Notes under the pieces: generated by a model
The model's database searches: none
Seen by the model: the letters and a program-made list of their open reading frames with translations, nothing else
Told to the model about the DNA's origin: nothing
In this document: in pieces, positions 50,841 through 61,130 of the stretch
How the letters are laid out: each line of letters opens with the position of its first letter
Position numbering within the stretch: the stretch's first letter is position 1
Position numbers and translations under genes: made by a program
Assembly: GCF_003945595.2 (NCBI RefSeq)
Contig: NW_024103874.1
Location: forward strand, 3,110,001 to 3,174,000
Reading direction: 5' to 3'
Origin: Pipra filicauda
Taxonomy: Eukaryota; Chordata; Aves; Passeriformes; Pipridae
Length of the DNA stretch: 64,000 nt

Positions 50841-51165
50841 GGTATTCCAGTTTTTTATCTCTGGATATATTATTTTTTTTCCTCCCCAGTAGGTAATTTT
50901 TCCTGTGGAGTTGCTACTCCCTTCTAATGCCACCTTTCCTCATGGCCTGGGCTCTGCTCTCCTCACGGGATACACTCACCAACCTATGGATATATGCCTT
51001 TCCTATGGGCACACTCATTTTCCTCACAGGATACACATGCTTTTCACCTGGATACATTAGTTTTTTCCGCACTGGGCACACCTTTCCAGGGATATATCAC
51101 TTTTCTCCTCGGTATGCTACTTTTTCCCTCAATGGACATTCTACTTGTTCCTCCGTGGACACATG
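50841..51165. repeat. Degenerate minisatellite, period about 20-24 bp
   Basis: A run of about fifteen imperfect units each begins GGATA/GGGCA/GGACA and is followed by CAC/TAT and a T/C-rich tail such as TTTTCCTC. Clear unit starts include GGATATATTA (50873), GGATACACTC (50969), GGATATATGC (50988), GGGCACACTC (51007), GGATACACAT (51029), GGATACATTA (51050), GGGCACACCT (51074), GGGATATATC (51089), GGACATTCTA (51134) and GGACACATGT (51157). Start positions are approximate to a base or two. Units differ by several bases each, so the array is old. It immediately precedes the CR1 copy upstream of the CDH4 promoter. Confidence 0.7.
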
Positions 51166-51171
51166 TAGAGA

Positions 51172-51538
51172 GGACTGGAGGAAATGCCTTAAGGTAATGC
51201 GATAGCCTTAAGGTGAGACAGGGGAGATTCAGACTCGGTACTAGAAAACACGTTGGCACTGTTGGGGCGGTCAGGGATTGGAATGGGCTGGTCAGGGACT
51301 GGAATGGGCTGGTCAGGGATTGGAATGGGCTGGTCAGGGATTGGAATGGGCTGGTCAGGGATTGGAATGGGCTGGTCAGGGACTGGAATGGGCTGCCCAG
51401 GGAGGTGGCGGAGTCACCATCCCCGGGGGCGTTCAGGACGCGCTGGGTGATGCGCTTTAGTGCTTTAGGCTGCGCAGGGTTGAACGCTTGGACTTGCCGA
51501 TCTCAAAGGTCTCTTCCAGCCTTGACGATTCCACGATC
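51172..51538 (+). mobile_element. CR1 LINE 3' end with internal 21-bp expansion
   Basis: This matches the end of an avian CR1 retrotransposon in the sense orientation. The order is: a CCTTAAGG..GACAGGGGAGATTCAGACT block, then GGAATGGGCTG, then CCCAGGGAGGTGG, GGAGTCACCATCC, and finally GGACTTGCCGATCTCAAAGG and TTCCAGCCTTGACGATTCC. In intact CR1 these segments are the last codons of the reverse-transcriptase protein and the short 3' tail. Here the segment around GGAATGGGCTGG is present six times in tandem (51271-51396). A second small duplication of CCTTAAGGT lies at about 51189-51214. The copy is 5'-truncated, as most CR1s are, and ends about 150 bases before the CpG island. Frames reading through it are LINE relics, not a host gene. 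Confidence 0.85.
51271..51396 (+). repeat. Six-copy 21-bp tandem array inside the CR1
   Basis: Six head-to-tail 21-bp units start at 51271, 51292, 51313, 51334, 51355 and 51376, each carrying TCAGGGA(T/C)TGGAATGGGC. Units 2 and 6 have C where the others have T, and the last unit ends TGC and runs on into normal CR1 sequence. The period is a multiple of three, so the + frame repeats the heptapeptide VRDWNGL. The near-identity of units points to a recent origin by slippage or unequal exchange. Confidence 0.97.
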
Positions 51539-51540
51539 CA

Positions 51541-51608
51541 TCTCCATCATCTCCGGGTTGTTTGTTTGTTTCCCCCCCCCCCCCCCCCCCCGTCTCCATC
51601 ATCTCCGG
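51541..51608. repeat. 16-bp direct repeat flanking a C20 tract
   Basis: TCTCCATCATCTCCGG occurs at 51541-51556 and again at 51593-51608. Between them lie (GTTT)3-like sequence and an uninterrupted run of 20 C (51572-51591). The G20 on the other strand could form a quadruplex, and such runs are prone to length error in sequencing. A T-rich stretch follows at about 51621-51642. Confidence 0.9.
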
Positions 51609-51689
51609 ATGCGCTGGGGTATTTTTATTTTTTTTTTTTTCCCCGTAATACGCCAATTTTTTCACCTTCGGTCATTTAAGTTCGTTCTC

Positions 51690-52520
51690 CGCGCAGCCGA
51701 GGCTCCCCGCGGAGCTCCGCAGGGCGCCGAGGGACGCGGCGACGCCGAACTCCCCCCCCTCCCGCTTTTCCTTGGCGCTCTCCCTCGCCCTCCCTTTCCC
51801 CACGCTCGCCCTCGACCCCTCCCCTCAGCGGGGCGGCGCCTGCCGCTTTAAGGCGGCGCGTGCCCGCGCGCGGCGGGGCGGGGCGTGGCGGCGGCGCGCG
51901 CTTCACCTGCAGCCCGGAGCGGGCAGCGAGCGGCGGGAGCGGGGCGGCAGCGGCGACCCCCCGGCCCCGGCTCTGCGCGGCCACCGCCCCCCGCCCGGCG
52001 GGGCCATGAGGACCGGCTCGAGGGTGCTGCTGGTGCTGCTGCTCCTCCTTCCCGCCTGGGGCTCGGCGGCGGTAAGTGGGGCGCCCCACGGCGCGGAGGG
52101 GGGGACAGCGGGCGAGCATCACCCGTTCGATTCCCGTCCCCCGGAGGTGTCGCCGCGCCGCCCCGGCCGCAACTTCGCGGCGCGCGGGGCTTTTCGGGCG
52201 GCGGGTGCTGCTGCTGCCGCCGCCGCTCCGCCGTTTCGCCCGCTTTTTAAAATCGTCGTTGCGGGGTTTAATTGTTAATTTTTTATTTTATTTTTTTTTT
52301 GTTAAGCTGCACCTCCGCGGTGCGGGCGCAACTTGCCCTCCCTGCTTGCGCCTCGCCGGACAGAAACTTCGCGGGCAGCGGCGCGTCCCGGCGCGGAGCC
52401 GCTCCGCCCGCCCAGCCCCGCGGAGCCGCCGCGCTGCGCTCCCCGCCGCCCGCCCCGCGGAGCAGCCCTGAACTTTTATCTTTACGAGCCCCTAAACCCA
52501 CCGGGCGGGCGCGGACCGTG
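51690..52520 (+). promoter_or_regulatory. CDH4: CpG-island promoter, 5' UTR and start of intron 1 of CDH4
   Basis: Base composition changes abruptly here from AT-rich to dense CpG, spanning exon 1. There is no TATA box at a useful distance. GC boxes of the Sp1/KLF type are visible: GGGGCGGGG at 51874-51882 and GGGGCGG at 51941-51947. An E-box of the CACCTG type, the class bound by Snail and Zeb repressors of other cadherin genes, lies at 51904-51909. A GCCGC/GCGGC inverted repeat spans 51842-51857. The layout is that of a TATA-less CpG-island promoter with dispersed starts; the transcription start is probably within about 51850-51960, giving a short 5' UTR, but I cannot fix it from sequence. 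Island edges are by eye, and CpG density tapers gradually into intron 1. Confidence 0.85.
52006..52071 (+). CDS. CDH4: CDH4 (R-cadherin) exon 1, coding part: signal peptide
   Basis: This exon encodes the 22-residue N-terminus of R-cadherin, a classical calcium-dependent adhesion protein of neural and muscle tissue that is made as a secreted-pathway precursor. The sequence shows an ATG with G at -3, a basic n-region (Arg2, Arg6), a Val/Leu-rich hydrophobic core at about residues 7-15, then PAWGSAA, which looks like a signal-peptidase site. The exon ends on a codon boundary (phase 0) at a perfect donor, GTAAGT, at 52072. The start was chosen because it is the only in-frame ATG in this open frame, sits inside the CpG island, and joins in frame to exon 2. 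From memory, chicken CDH4 begins with the same MRTGSR and ends its signal peptide in WGSAA; the Leu run here looks longer. This is a partial gene, as later exons lie beyond the window. Confidence 0.92.
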
Positions 52521-54146
52521 TTTGTGAGGGGGTGGTGATGGTCTGAAAAGTTTGGGATTTTTAGGGTTTTATTTGCACCCCGTCTGAAATGCAGGGGGTC
52601 CGTAGAACATCAACAAGCGCCTGGACGCGTGGCTGCAGTGTTACAAAGCGAGCGGGGCTGCCGCTGGGTTTCGGGCTGCACTGGCTGCGGGAACAAGAGC
52701 CGTTTATTTTTCTGCCTCGATCCCCCGGTGCCAAGTTGAATGTGTGAGGATGTCCCGAGCCTTGGGGAGGCTGCTGGGTGCGCAGGAATAGCCCCCGTGC
52801 GCTCTCGTTTAGCGAGCACCGCTGTAATAATGGGGCGATTTCAGATTCAAAGCCTGTTACGTTCAGCGAGACCCTTAGAAATGTTTCCTAATGGCAACAT
52901 CTTGCCAGTGACGGTCAGAGTCCACGGAGCCGCCGCTTCCTTGCGCTTCCCATGCAGTAGCTGGCATCCGTCTCCCGAGCGTGATTCTTAGCCGAGTACG
53001 TTGGCTTGCGTTCTGCTTAGTAAGCTCATCCGAAAGGACCCTTCGCTCCGCTTCCCTTCTGTCTCTCTCTAATGCAGCATCGTCTGCGTCCGGGAGTGTT
53101 TCGGGGGCCTCAGGGGAGCTCTGATGCTCCCCCCGGAGAGGCAGGTGCACGCCTGGAGTTGCACTTTCCCGAGGAAGTGCCTCTCCTGGTCCCCGGGCTT
53201 CAGCGAGCGGCTGGGACTGGAGGCGTCGGAGGTGCAGCCGGCATCGCTAAGCGATGCTCTGGCTGGCTCTGCCGACAGCCCGGGCGCGTTAGAAATCCCC
53301 TGCCACCAGCACTTGTTTGTGCGTAAATCACCTGGCACTCGTTAGGCATAAATCACTGGCTTGTGTGCTGTCAGCGAGTTCCTTGGAGTTGGGGTCTGGG
53401 ACCTTCTTTGCCAGGGAATCCCAAGGAGCCTGGTCTGCTGTGACTGGACTACTTTGTCCCTGTGGCAGGGGCTGGATCCCCTCTGTGCAGTCTAAAGTTG
53501 CAGCTGAGTGTTTAGCTGGATGCTTATCCCTGGTACCTGGCACGCTGTGTATGAGACTGTGCATTGTTACGTTTTTGATTGAGATCCCCTCCATCCTCTC
53601 CTACTGCTGGGCAAGTGCGGAGCCTGGAGGGTCCCAGAGGCAGCAGCAGGCAGAGCCTTGGAGGCTGGCGCAGGGTGAAGGGGAAGGAAGGAAGGGTGTC
53701 TCTACCTGGTCTCAGGCTCCTGAGGCTGCTGTGAGCTGGCTGTTTGTCCCCCTTCTGTCCTGTGCTTTGCCCAGTATCTCAATAGTAAACCTCAGTGATT
53801 TGGATGTTGCAACATCAGGCCTTTCCGTGTCTCCAGTGCGAGCACAGCTCGCCCTGATGAATTGCTACTCTTTGTTTCCTCCCCTCTTCTGACAGTGCCC
53901 ACTATCCCAGTCTTCCTACAAAACAATGCTCTCTTGTAGTCAGGCAACTACTTGCTGGCCCATTTTATTTTTGCAGCTACAGTATGGATCCACTCCAACA
54001 GATAGACACTCTAACACCAGCAGCTTCTGCTTGCACACTGCCTTACTGTGCAGGTTTGCCCATACCTATAACACGTCATCATTGGGTACAAAACATTCTC
54101 CCAAATGACAAAAGTCATGGTGTGCATTTTCCTTGTTTTTTTTCAG
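52072..54146 (+). other. CDH4: CDH4 intron 1
   Basis: This intron of about 2.1 kb is bounded by GTAAGT at 52072 and TTTCAG at 54146. The first 450 bases continue the CpG island. A T-rich stretch (about 52277-52302) interrupts it. CpG content stays moderately high to about 53350 and then falls. A small hairpin (GGGGAGC/GCTCCCC) lies near 53113-53132. A frame of 191 codons at 53317-53892 has no recognisable homology and crosses no splice signals, so I treat it as chance. I see no repeat insertion. Confidence 0.85.
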
Positions 54147-54258
54147 GCACACAATGGGGATCTTACAGTGAGACCCACATGCAAGCCTGGCTTCTCAGAG
54201 CAAGACTACACAGCATTCGTCTCCCAAAACATCATGGAAGGGCAGAAGTTACTCAAAG
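54147..54258 (+). CDS. CDH4: CDH4 (R-cadherin) exon 2: start of the prodomain
   Basis: This exon adds 37 codons plus one base. It begins [16 protein letters not shown] and ends [18 protein letters not shown]. It is the N-terminal part of the cadherin prodomain, which keeps the protein non-adhesive until furin-type cleavage in the secretory pathway. The sequence matches the CDH4 family better than N-cadherin (CDH2): the NGDLT..TCK.GFSE.DYTA..SQNI.EG.KLL pattern is the one I know from chicken and human R-cadherin. The acceptor is a pyrimidine-rich tract ending TTTTTTTTCAG at 54146, and the donor is G|GTAAGTGG at 54259. The 5' boundary is phase 0, matching exon 1; the 3' boundary is phase 1, so the next exon should complete a G-starting codon (Val is expected). 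One Cys (in RPTCKP) is present. No stop or frameshift is seen. Confidence 0.95.
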
Positions 54259-57200
54259 GTAAGTGGAATAAAAAGCTTAATAGCTTCTGCAATAACTGTA
54301 TTTTCAGGAGGTGAAAGGAGGCTTAAAGATGCTGGTTTTGATGGTGAAATTGTCTGCAGAATTATGTTTGTAGGAGGATGAAACACTAAGTGGTTTACCT
54401 GAGCACAGTTTTGAATACAGATGAATCACTGGAAGTCCGCGTGCTGTCTGCTCCAGGTGGATTGTTTGCTGTAGTATGCGAGGTCATCACTCTTAAGTCT
54501 CCCACTCCCACCCTGTCTGAAGGAGCTCTACATTTGATATTTTAGAAAGTATTTTTATGTATGAAATTCAAAGATCCCTAAATTATCCCTGCTTTGAAAT
54601 GCATGATAAAGCAGACGTTGTTGTTGGAAATGTGGTAAACAAGCCTACAGACATTCTGTTCACAAATGTGGCATTCATTTTCATTACTGCCCCACTGACA
54701 ACATGAAAACATAGGCAAAAAGAAACTACCAATTAGCTTTATAGTAATTGCGGGATTATAACCAGTTTTGTGATTGTAAACTCTGAGATGTCTTCGTAAT
54801 CCAAATAACAACAGATTATCCTGTGTATTGATTCGTCTCCTTTTCAAGTTAAAAATAATTAAACTTTAGATTTGCATGGCACAGGAAAATACTGTTTTAC
54901 TCCAAGAGAATTTTTGAAGATCAAACCTCACCCCCCCAAGCACCCCCAGGAAGGTGGGGAGCACATCAGAACGATGCTCTACTCAAGGGTTTATAAACCT
55001 TTTGCTGCTTTCTCCTGAGTACAGTTACTCACATGCATCTCTCTGCCAGAAGGCTGGGATTTCTGTCTTCCTCCAGAGCAAACACCTGCTCTGTTACTTT
55101 GATTTTTCTGAGAAGAGAGGGAGAGTTGTCAGTGTTCTCTCTGGCTTCAGCAGAATCCAGGACTGGACATTTTTGCTCTCCATGAGCTGGCAATCCATTT
55201 TGTTTCTGGGCCCAGTTGTCTTAGTGTTGCTGTTCAGGAATTCTCTTGCCTGGCCTGGCATCAATTAGTAAACATTGGGGAGTTTGTTTTTAGTTTGAAG
55301 GGTAACCAAATAAGGAACTGACACAGACAATCCCAGGAATACAGCAACATTGGAGAGACCAAATACCAAGCATTTACACACATAATAGCAATTTTTCCCA
55401 AAGATTTACACTGGCTTTACAGGTCAGTCTGGAAACTGAGTAGATTTCATGCTTTTTTAGCTTTGGAAATTATTTGATAAAAAATGTTCTCCAAGTACCG
55501 TAGAAAGCAATATCATAAATATATTTGCTCAGAAGAGTATTTTTTGCAGTTTAGTGCTTGATAAATTGTGCTGTGTGTTTATGGAGGTGGACAACAGGGA
55601 TGGAGCAGAAGGTCTCTTTAGAGGCATTAGCTGGCATTGACTTTGAAGAGAGCACAGTGCTGTCATTTCATTTCAGTTTTAAATAATTTTTAAATATGAA
55701 ATTATATTTACATAGGCTGTCAAGTTGATTTGAATGAAAATATATTTCCATTTCATATTATCCTTTAGGGACCAGTTGTAGTTTCACATTAGTCATGGCA
55801 AACCTGCCTCTGATTTAGGGCTGAACTCACCCTGGGGACATTATATATCTGTGCCCCACTTGTAAGATTCATGACCTGATAACATTGTCACAAGCTCCAT
55901 GATTTATAAGCATTTTGTCAACCAAAGGAGAAAGAAAAAAGTGCAAGTGCTGTGTTTGCTAATAAATAAACTATCATCTTTACACCTTTTAATCTATAGT
56001 CAAATACATGCTGTTGTTTATCATAGGAAGCAAATATATCTAATTAATTTATACAATAATGGGCGAGAAGATTCTTCTTCATGCTTGTGTTGTTTTTTAT
56101 ATATACTCTAGCCTGTAAAATTGGTAGTTTTCCAGTTTAGGTTTAATTTTACTTCCTAACACTTGATATGTCTGAAGCATAAAATGTTTATCTCTTTCTT
56201 CCATCTGGGTGAAGTATTGTACAATAGTTCAGACCAAAAATGGGTTCAGATTGCTTACATTATCGTGTTTGATAGATTGACATATGTACTGTTTCACACC
56301 ATCTTACCACGCAAAGCTTTGCTGCCAGCTACCACCATCTTATTCATCAGCATTCAGTAATTCATCTTCAGGCCAAATGGGACTGTTTGCCTGGGGAAAA
56401 AAAAAAAAAGTAGGCAGGAATTCACCTGTCAGTGCTTTCATGGAATTTGGGAGGGGGGGGCAGTGTATATGTAGTGCAAGTGGCTCTCAGGGGATTTCAG
56501 TGAGCAAATATAAGGTCTTTAAGGTGCAGAATCCTCATTTTGTCCTGAGGAAGGAGATGTGGGACAGTTTATACTGCCTGAAGGGTTGTTCATCAGAAAC
56601 CAGGGAGTATGTAGAGCTCAGCGTAGTGGTGAACTTCCACCAGCTGGGGAAGTTTGGATGTCCCATGGATCAGGATAAGCTGCGTGGCAATAAACCCAAC
56701 ATCTCCTTTTTAAGCTTTGTAATATCCAGCTCTCAAATGTATGCAGTGTTATGAATGTATCAAAATGAAAGTGTTTATAGTATTCTAGGTTTGAATCAAC
56801 TTAAATAGATAATGACTGCTTATAATTGGCTTATTCCAATGGAAATAGCTTAGCCTTAATTTGACAACAAGAGCTTTTACAGAGTCATTGTTTTATTATA
56901 AGTATGCCGTAAGCTATTAGCTACTACTTTGTGGTTCCTCTTATTTGCCTGAGTCAGCTCTCTAACGTGCTCAAAACATACAGATTCTAGCAGGAGTTAT
57001 TTGTTACACAGTAATTAACTTGTTTATGATAAATGGATGGGAGAAATGTCACGGCATTTTGTTTTATGTATAAATGAAAAGCATCTGCATTCTAAAAATT
57101 CCATGTTAATTAGACTTAAAATAGTTTTCCCCAACAGTGCCACAAATACCACATATTGCACATCACTGCCAGCCCTGTGGCCTGATGATGGGATATTAGC

Positions 57201-59859
57201 TGAGGTGATTTGTGGAGCCAGTGCCTGCCTTAGAAATGCCGTCCCTGCATCTCTTAATGAAAGTTACTGGGGTGTAATTTGTTATATTTCTTTTGTCTTT
57301 GTGTTTGTTTGCACGATAATAAACTGAGCCTTGATCACTGATGCACGATAATGTTTAAAATAGGTTTGTTAACTATCTTCTTCTTTAGCCTAAGGGGAAA
57401 ATCTCAAAGCCTGCAGTATGGCAGAGGACGATTGCAGCACGGGTATCTTTTCCTCTTTTTTAATTATTGATGTTAACTTAACATGGTGAGAACATTGGTC
57501 CTGAGGGGTGGGGAGCAGCGACATGCAGTGCTGCACCAAAGGCAGTTCAGCTGTGACTCGGGGGATCTGATCCCTGAGTGTGAACTGAGGTGGAGGGGAG
57601 TGATGATGACTAGTGGCCTCTTGGGGAAAGAGAGAATAAGGAGCAGGATGCTAAAAGCAATGTGCAATGTGATCCAGGGGGGACTGATACTCTTGATAGT
57701 TTATGCCCTTTTCCATTTTTTGTAGGGTTTTTAAAGATTGTAATTATTGAGAAATACATTTTCCCAAATGAGAAACTCAGGTTTTATTGGCGTGCTGGGA
57801 GGGGGTGGGATGACATCAAGGTGTTAAATGCATTATTCCTCCAGTGCAATACCATCATAGTACAGCACATCACCTCTCAGATACACCTAAACTAAACAGC
57901 TCACAGCTTTACCTACCACCAGGAGACAGCACAAGCAGTTAGGATGTACAGCCCCTCTTTTGTTCTTCTGTGCATCTCTTCCTCTGCAGTGATTCATGTT
58001 TCTGTTGCCCACCCCGAGCAGTTCCTGTAGTGCTGTAACAGGATAACTTCACTTGTGTAGGCAGCTACGTTTGGGTAAAAGTGTGTGGAAGCACAGTTTA
58101 TTTTCATATGGGAAGATGAATAAACTCTGCCAGCATGTTCTGCTTTAAGCAAGTGTACGCAACCAAAGGTAGCCAAGCTCATGCAAATGTATAAAAATGT
58201 AATTGCTTCCATACCGGGATTTTTACTAGCATTATTTTGTGTTAGAAACGAATAAAATGCATAACAGCTTTACTGAAATACCTGTTTTTTTAATAAGAAT
58301 TCAGCATAGAGGCTGTCTCTTTTAAGTTTTTTAGAGGTAGGATGTTCTTCATGGTTGAAAGGTTTTTGTTCTCCCAATGAGGTTTCAAAACCTCCATCCT
58401 ACTGAGCCCTCATCCTATCCAATGTTAAACCTTAGGAAGGCTGTAATACTGTTTTGACAGCATAAAACAGATAGACCAAAGAACCCCAGCATCCCCAGTC
58501 TTCATGGGATACAGTAGATAGTGTAGGCTTCCTGCTTTTCCTTGGTTTAGAGTCCAAAAAATACACTGGTACCCATCTGCTGTTAATTTTGGTAGGAGCT
58601 TGGTTCCCACGGGGTTCTGCAGATTGGGGTCTGCCCCTGAAGTGTGTGTGAGAGGTTGCCTGTGGCCTCTTCTACCCCTGGTCATGCCTGTGTCTTCTCA
58701 GTGCCCCTTGGTGTGTTGTACAGATGTTTTTGGAAAGGGAAGATCTCGGGGAGTGCTGGGCTTTGTTCTGCTGTTTGGTGGGGTTTTGAGCACCTCTTGA
58801 GGGTTTCTGTTCCTCACAGCAGCTCTGCTGCAGCCTGCAATAGCCAGTGCCTTCTCCAAGCTTCTCTGAGTTGAAAAAGCAGAGAGGCTTTTCCATTCAT
58901 GTTTTCATTATTTTCTGCTCTGTGATTCTGCATGAAAAGCAGTTACTGAAGTTATCGTACACGTAATTAGCTTCACAGTTCCCTAATAAAATCTGAAAGT
59001 AGGAGAAAGTCCACCGGGAATGCAGAACTCTTTCCCTAACCTTTCTTCATTCCTTTCTTGGAGGGAAAAGAGGCAGACAGACATCAGCTTTCTGTGTTAA
59101 GCCTGTACATGCCCCAGTGGAGCTGCCTCTCAAAAAAACACTTCCCACGTTCTGCAGGACAACTTCTTTTAAAAGCAGTTTCTCGTGATGGGCACGTTGC
59201 AAATCAAAACCATAATTTCAATCATGAGTTCCAGGGGAGACCCCAGAAAGAGCTGCTGCAGATCAGGGAACTGCTGATGCCTATTTATTTTTAATGTTGT
59301 TCTTCAGATCTAAGTTCTGACACAAAAATGATGCTTAAGATGACGTTTTTATCTAAATAAAATTGCACTTAATGAGACTGGAGTAGTCAATAACACTCTG
59401 TAGAGTTAATCCCCTTACACTGTTTAATAACTGTATATATTGCTTTCTAGTTCAGAGCTTTGAACCAAATTCCTCAAACCCAAGTAAAATTACTTTTTTC
59501 TGCATTCTGGGGAGTTAACTGATTTTTATCTGAATAAATCTGCTTCTCCAACAACAGGCTTGAAGCTTCTCTCTACTTTCAGGGATTTGTCTGTTGAAGA
59601 ACTGCACTGCTTCAAATTAGGCACTCTAAATATGTATTAAGGAAGAAAATGAAACAACAACTTCTGTTGAATAATTTATTAATTTCTTTATTTATGCTTA
59701 GGCTTTTAGGAAATAAGCCATGTCTGGAAGAGTATCAATTTGTTATTTATTGTGAAATACCAGTTGTTTTGAACTCCAGACTGATAATGTTGGGTCTTTT
59801 AAGGTTAGAAAATGTTAATTTTAAAGGCAGTTCTTTGTACAGGAACTGACTGTCGCTGA

Positions 59860-59877
59860 CAGAGCTCATGAGCTCTG
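59860..59877. repeat. Perfect 18-bp palindrome in intron 2
   Basis: CAGAGCTCATGAGCTCTG is its own reverse complement. It is flanked by unique intronic sequence, with CTGAC direct repeats shortly before it. Confidence 0.9.
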
Positions 59878-60807
59878 ATCTTACAGAGCAGATGCTGAAA
59901 GCATTCTGGAAATTATGGTTTTTGCATGTGGCAATTGAAACTTATTTATTCTAGCAGTGAAATATTTTCTTGCTTAATTTTCATTGACCTAATGCCAGTT
60001 CTCATTGCCTAATTTCATTGATATTTATGTGCAGGCCTCCTTCTGCCTTAATTTCTACCCTGGAAATGAGTGTAATGTTTTTTTAGAGGTGGCTTATTTC
60101 ATTGCAAACTCAAGCTGGTGAAGTACTTGGTTCGACAGCAGCATGGGCCATGTGCACAGCTCATAGAATATTTTAGCAATATAGATAATGCTTAAAAGTC
60201 TTATTTGAAGGGCAAGAAGAGATTAAAACTACAGAGGATAGGATTTCATTAGAAATCTGCTTCTTAATATTTTTTCGTGGAATGAATTTGAATAACATAG
60301 GGAAAGAAGGGAGTTTCTGTTTGATTCGAGGTTACTGGTAAATTCAGAATTGGTGCTACTGCTGTATCAAACTGAGTTTTTTATTTTTAGGCGAATGGAA
60401 ATAGTAGGAACTAAGGCCAGAAAGTGATCTTTGAAAAACAAAGAGCAGTATTTGCCTCTGGGAACTCCAGCTCTGAGTAGTTTGACGGAGGGTTTGAGAT
60501 GAACCTGTGGCAGTGATTAGAAACAGATTTCTCCCAGATCCTGATGTGGAGCACTGCAGTAGGAGTCTCTGCTGCCTTGGTGGACTCAATCTGTATCTGG
60601 TTTTGTGTATGTAAACCTTTTATGTGCAAGCCAAAGGTTCTGGAGAGGGTTTGGCTTCACATTCAATGCCTAAATGACCCCCCCAGTGTTGCTTTTTCAG
60701 GTAAACCCCAAAGGTGTCCTTGGCCAGCCCTGCCATTTGAGGGTTTTCTTGCTGCTCAGTATGCTGTGATATATTGTTTCTTATATTTTGGTTTAATGTT
60801 TATTTAT

Positions 60808-61130
60808 TAGTATTTCTGAAAGGACAGGCTGAGAGCCCTGGGGTTGTTTAGCCTGGAGAAGTCTCAGGGGGAGACTTTATTGTTGTGTATAAATACCTTG
60901 GGAGAGTGTGTCGAGATGATAGAGCCAGGTTCTTGTCAGTGGGGCACAGAGAAAGAAATGGATATACAGGACTTTGCACTTAAACATGGGAGGAAACTCT
61001 CAGTGTGAGGGTTGACAGACACTGGAAGAGGTAGCTCAGAGATTTCATGGAGTCTCCAACCTTGGAGATACTTGGAACCCAACTGGACACGGCCCTGGAG
61101 CCTGCTCTGGCTGACCCTGTGCTGGACAGC
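60808..61130 (+). mobile_element. CR1 LINE 3' fragment in intron 2
   Basis: This is a sense-orientation CR1 segment. Recognisable blocks in order are: GAAAGGACAGGCTGAGAGCC, GGGGTTGTTTAGCCTGGAGA, GGGGGAGACTTTATTGTTGT, ATAAATACCTTGGGAG, GATAGAGCCAGGTTCTTGTC, CACTGGAAGAGGTAGCTCAG, GGAGTCTCCAACCTTGGAGA and CCCAACTGGACACGG, ending in CTGGCTGACCCTGTGC. The copy is 5'-truncated, lacks the expected final GGTTGGACTAGATGA stretch, and has several indels, so it is moderately old and cannot encode a functional protein. Confidence 0.88.

Noticed and set aside
51213..51851. A 212-codon + frame upstream of CDH4
   Set aside because: It reads through the CR1 end and its 21-bp array, the C20 run and CpG-island DNA. 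The similarity is to a LINE protein tail, not to a host gene.
51772..52278. Longer N-terminal extension of CDH4 in the same frame
   Set aside because: There is no ATG upstream of 52006 in this frame, and the frame reads past the exon 1 donor into intron. The signal peptide is expected to start at 52006.
53317..53892. A 191-codon + frame in intron 1
   Set aside because: It has no recognisable domain or homology, no splice signals at suitable places, and the surrounding DNA looks intronic.
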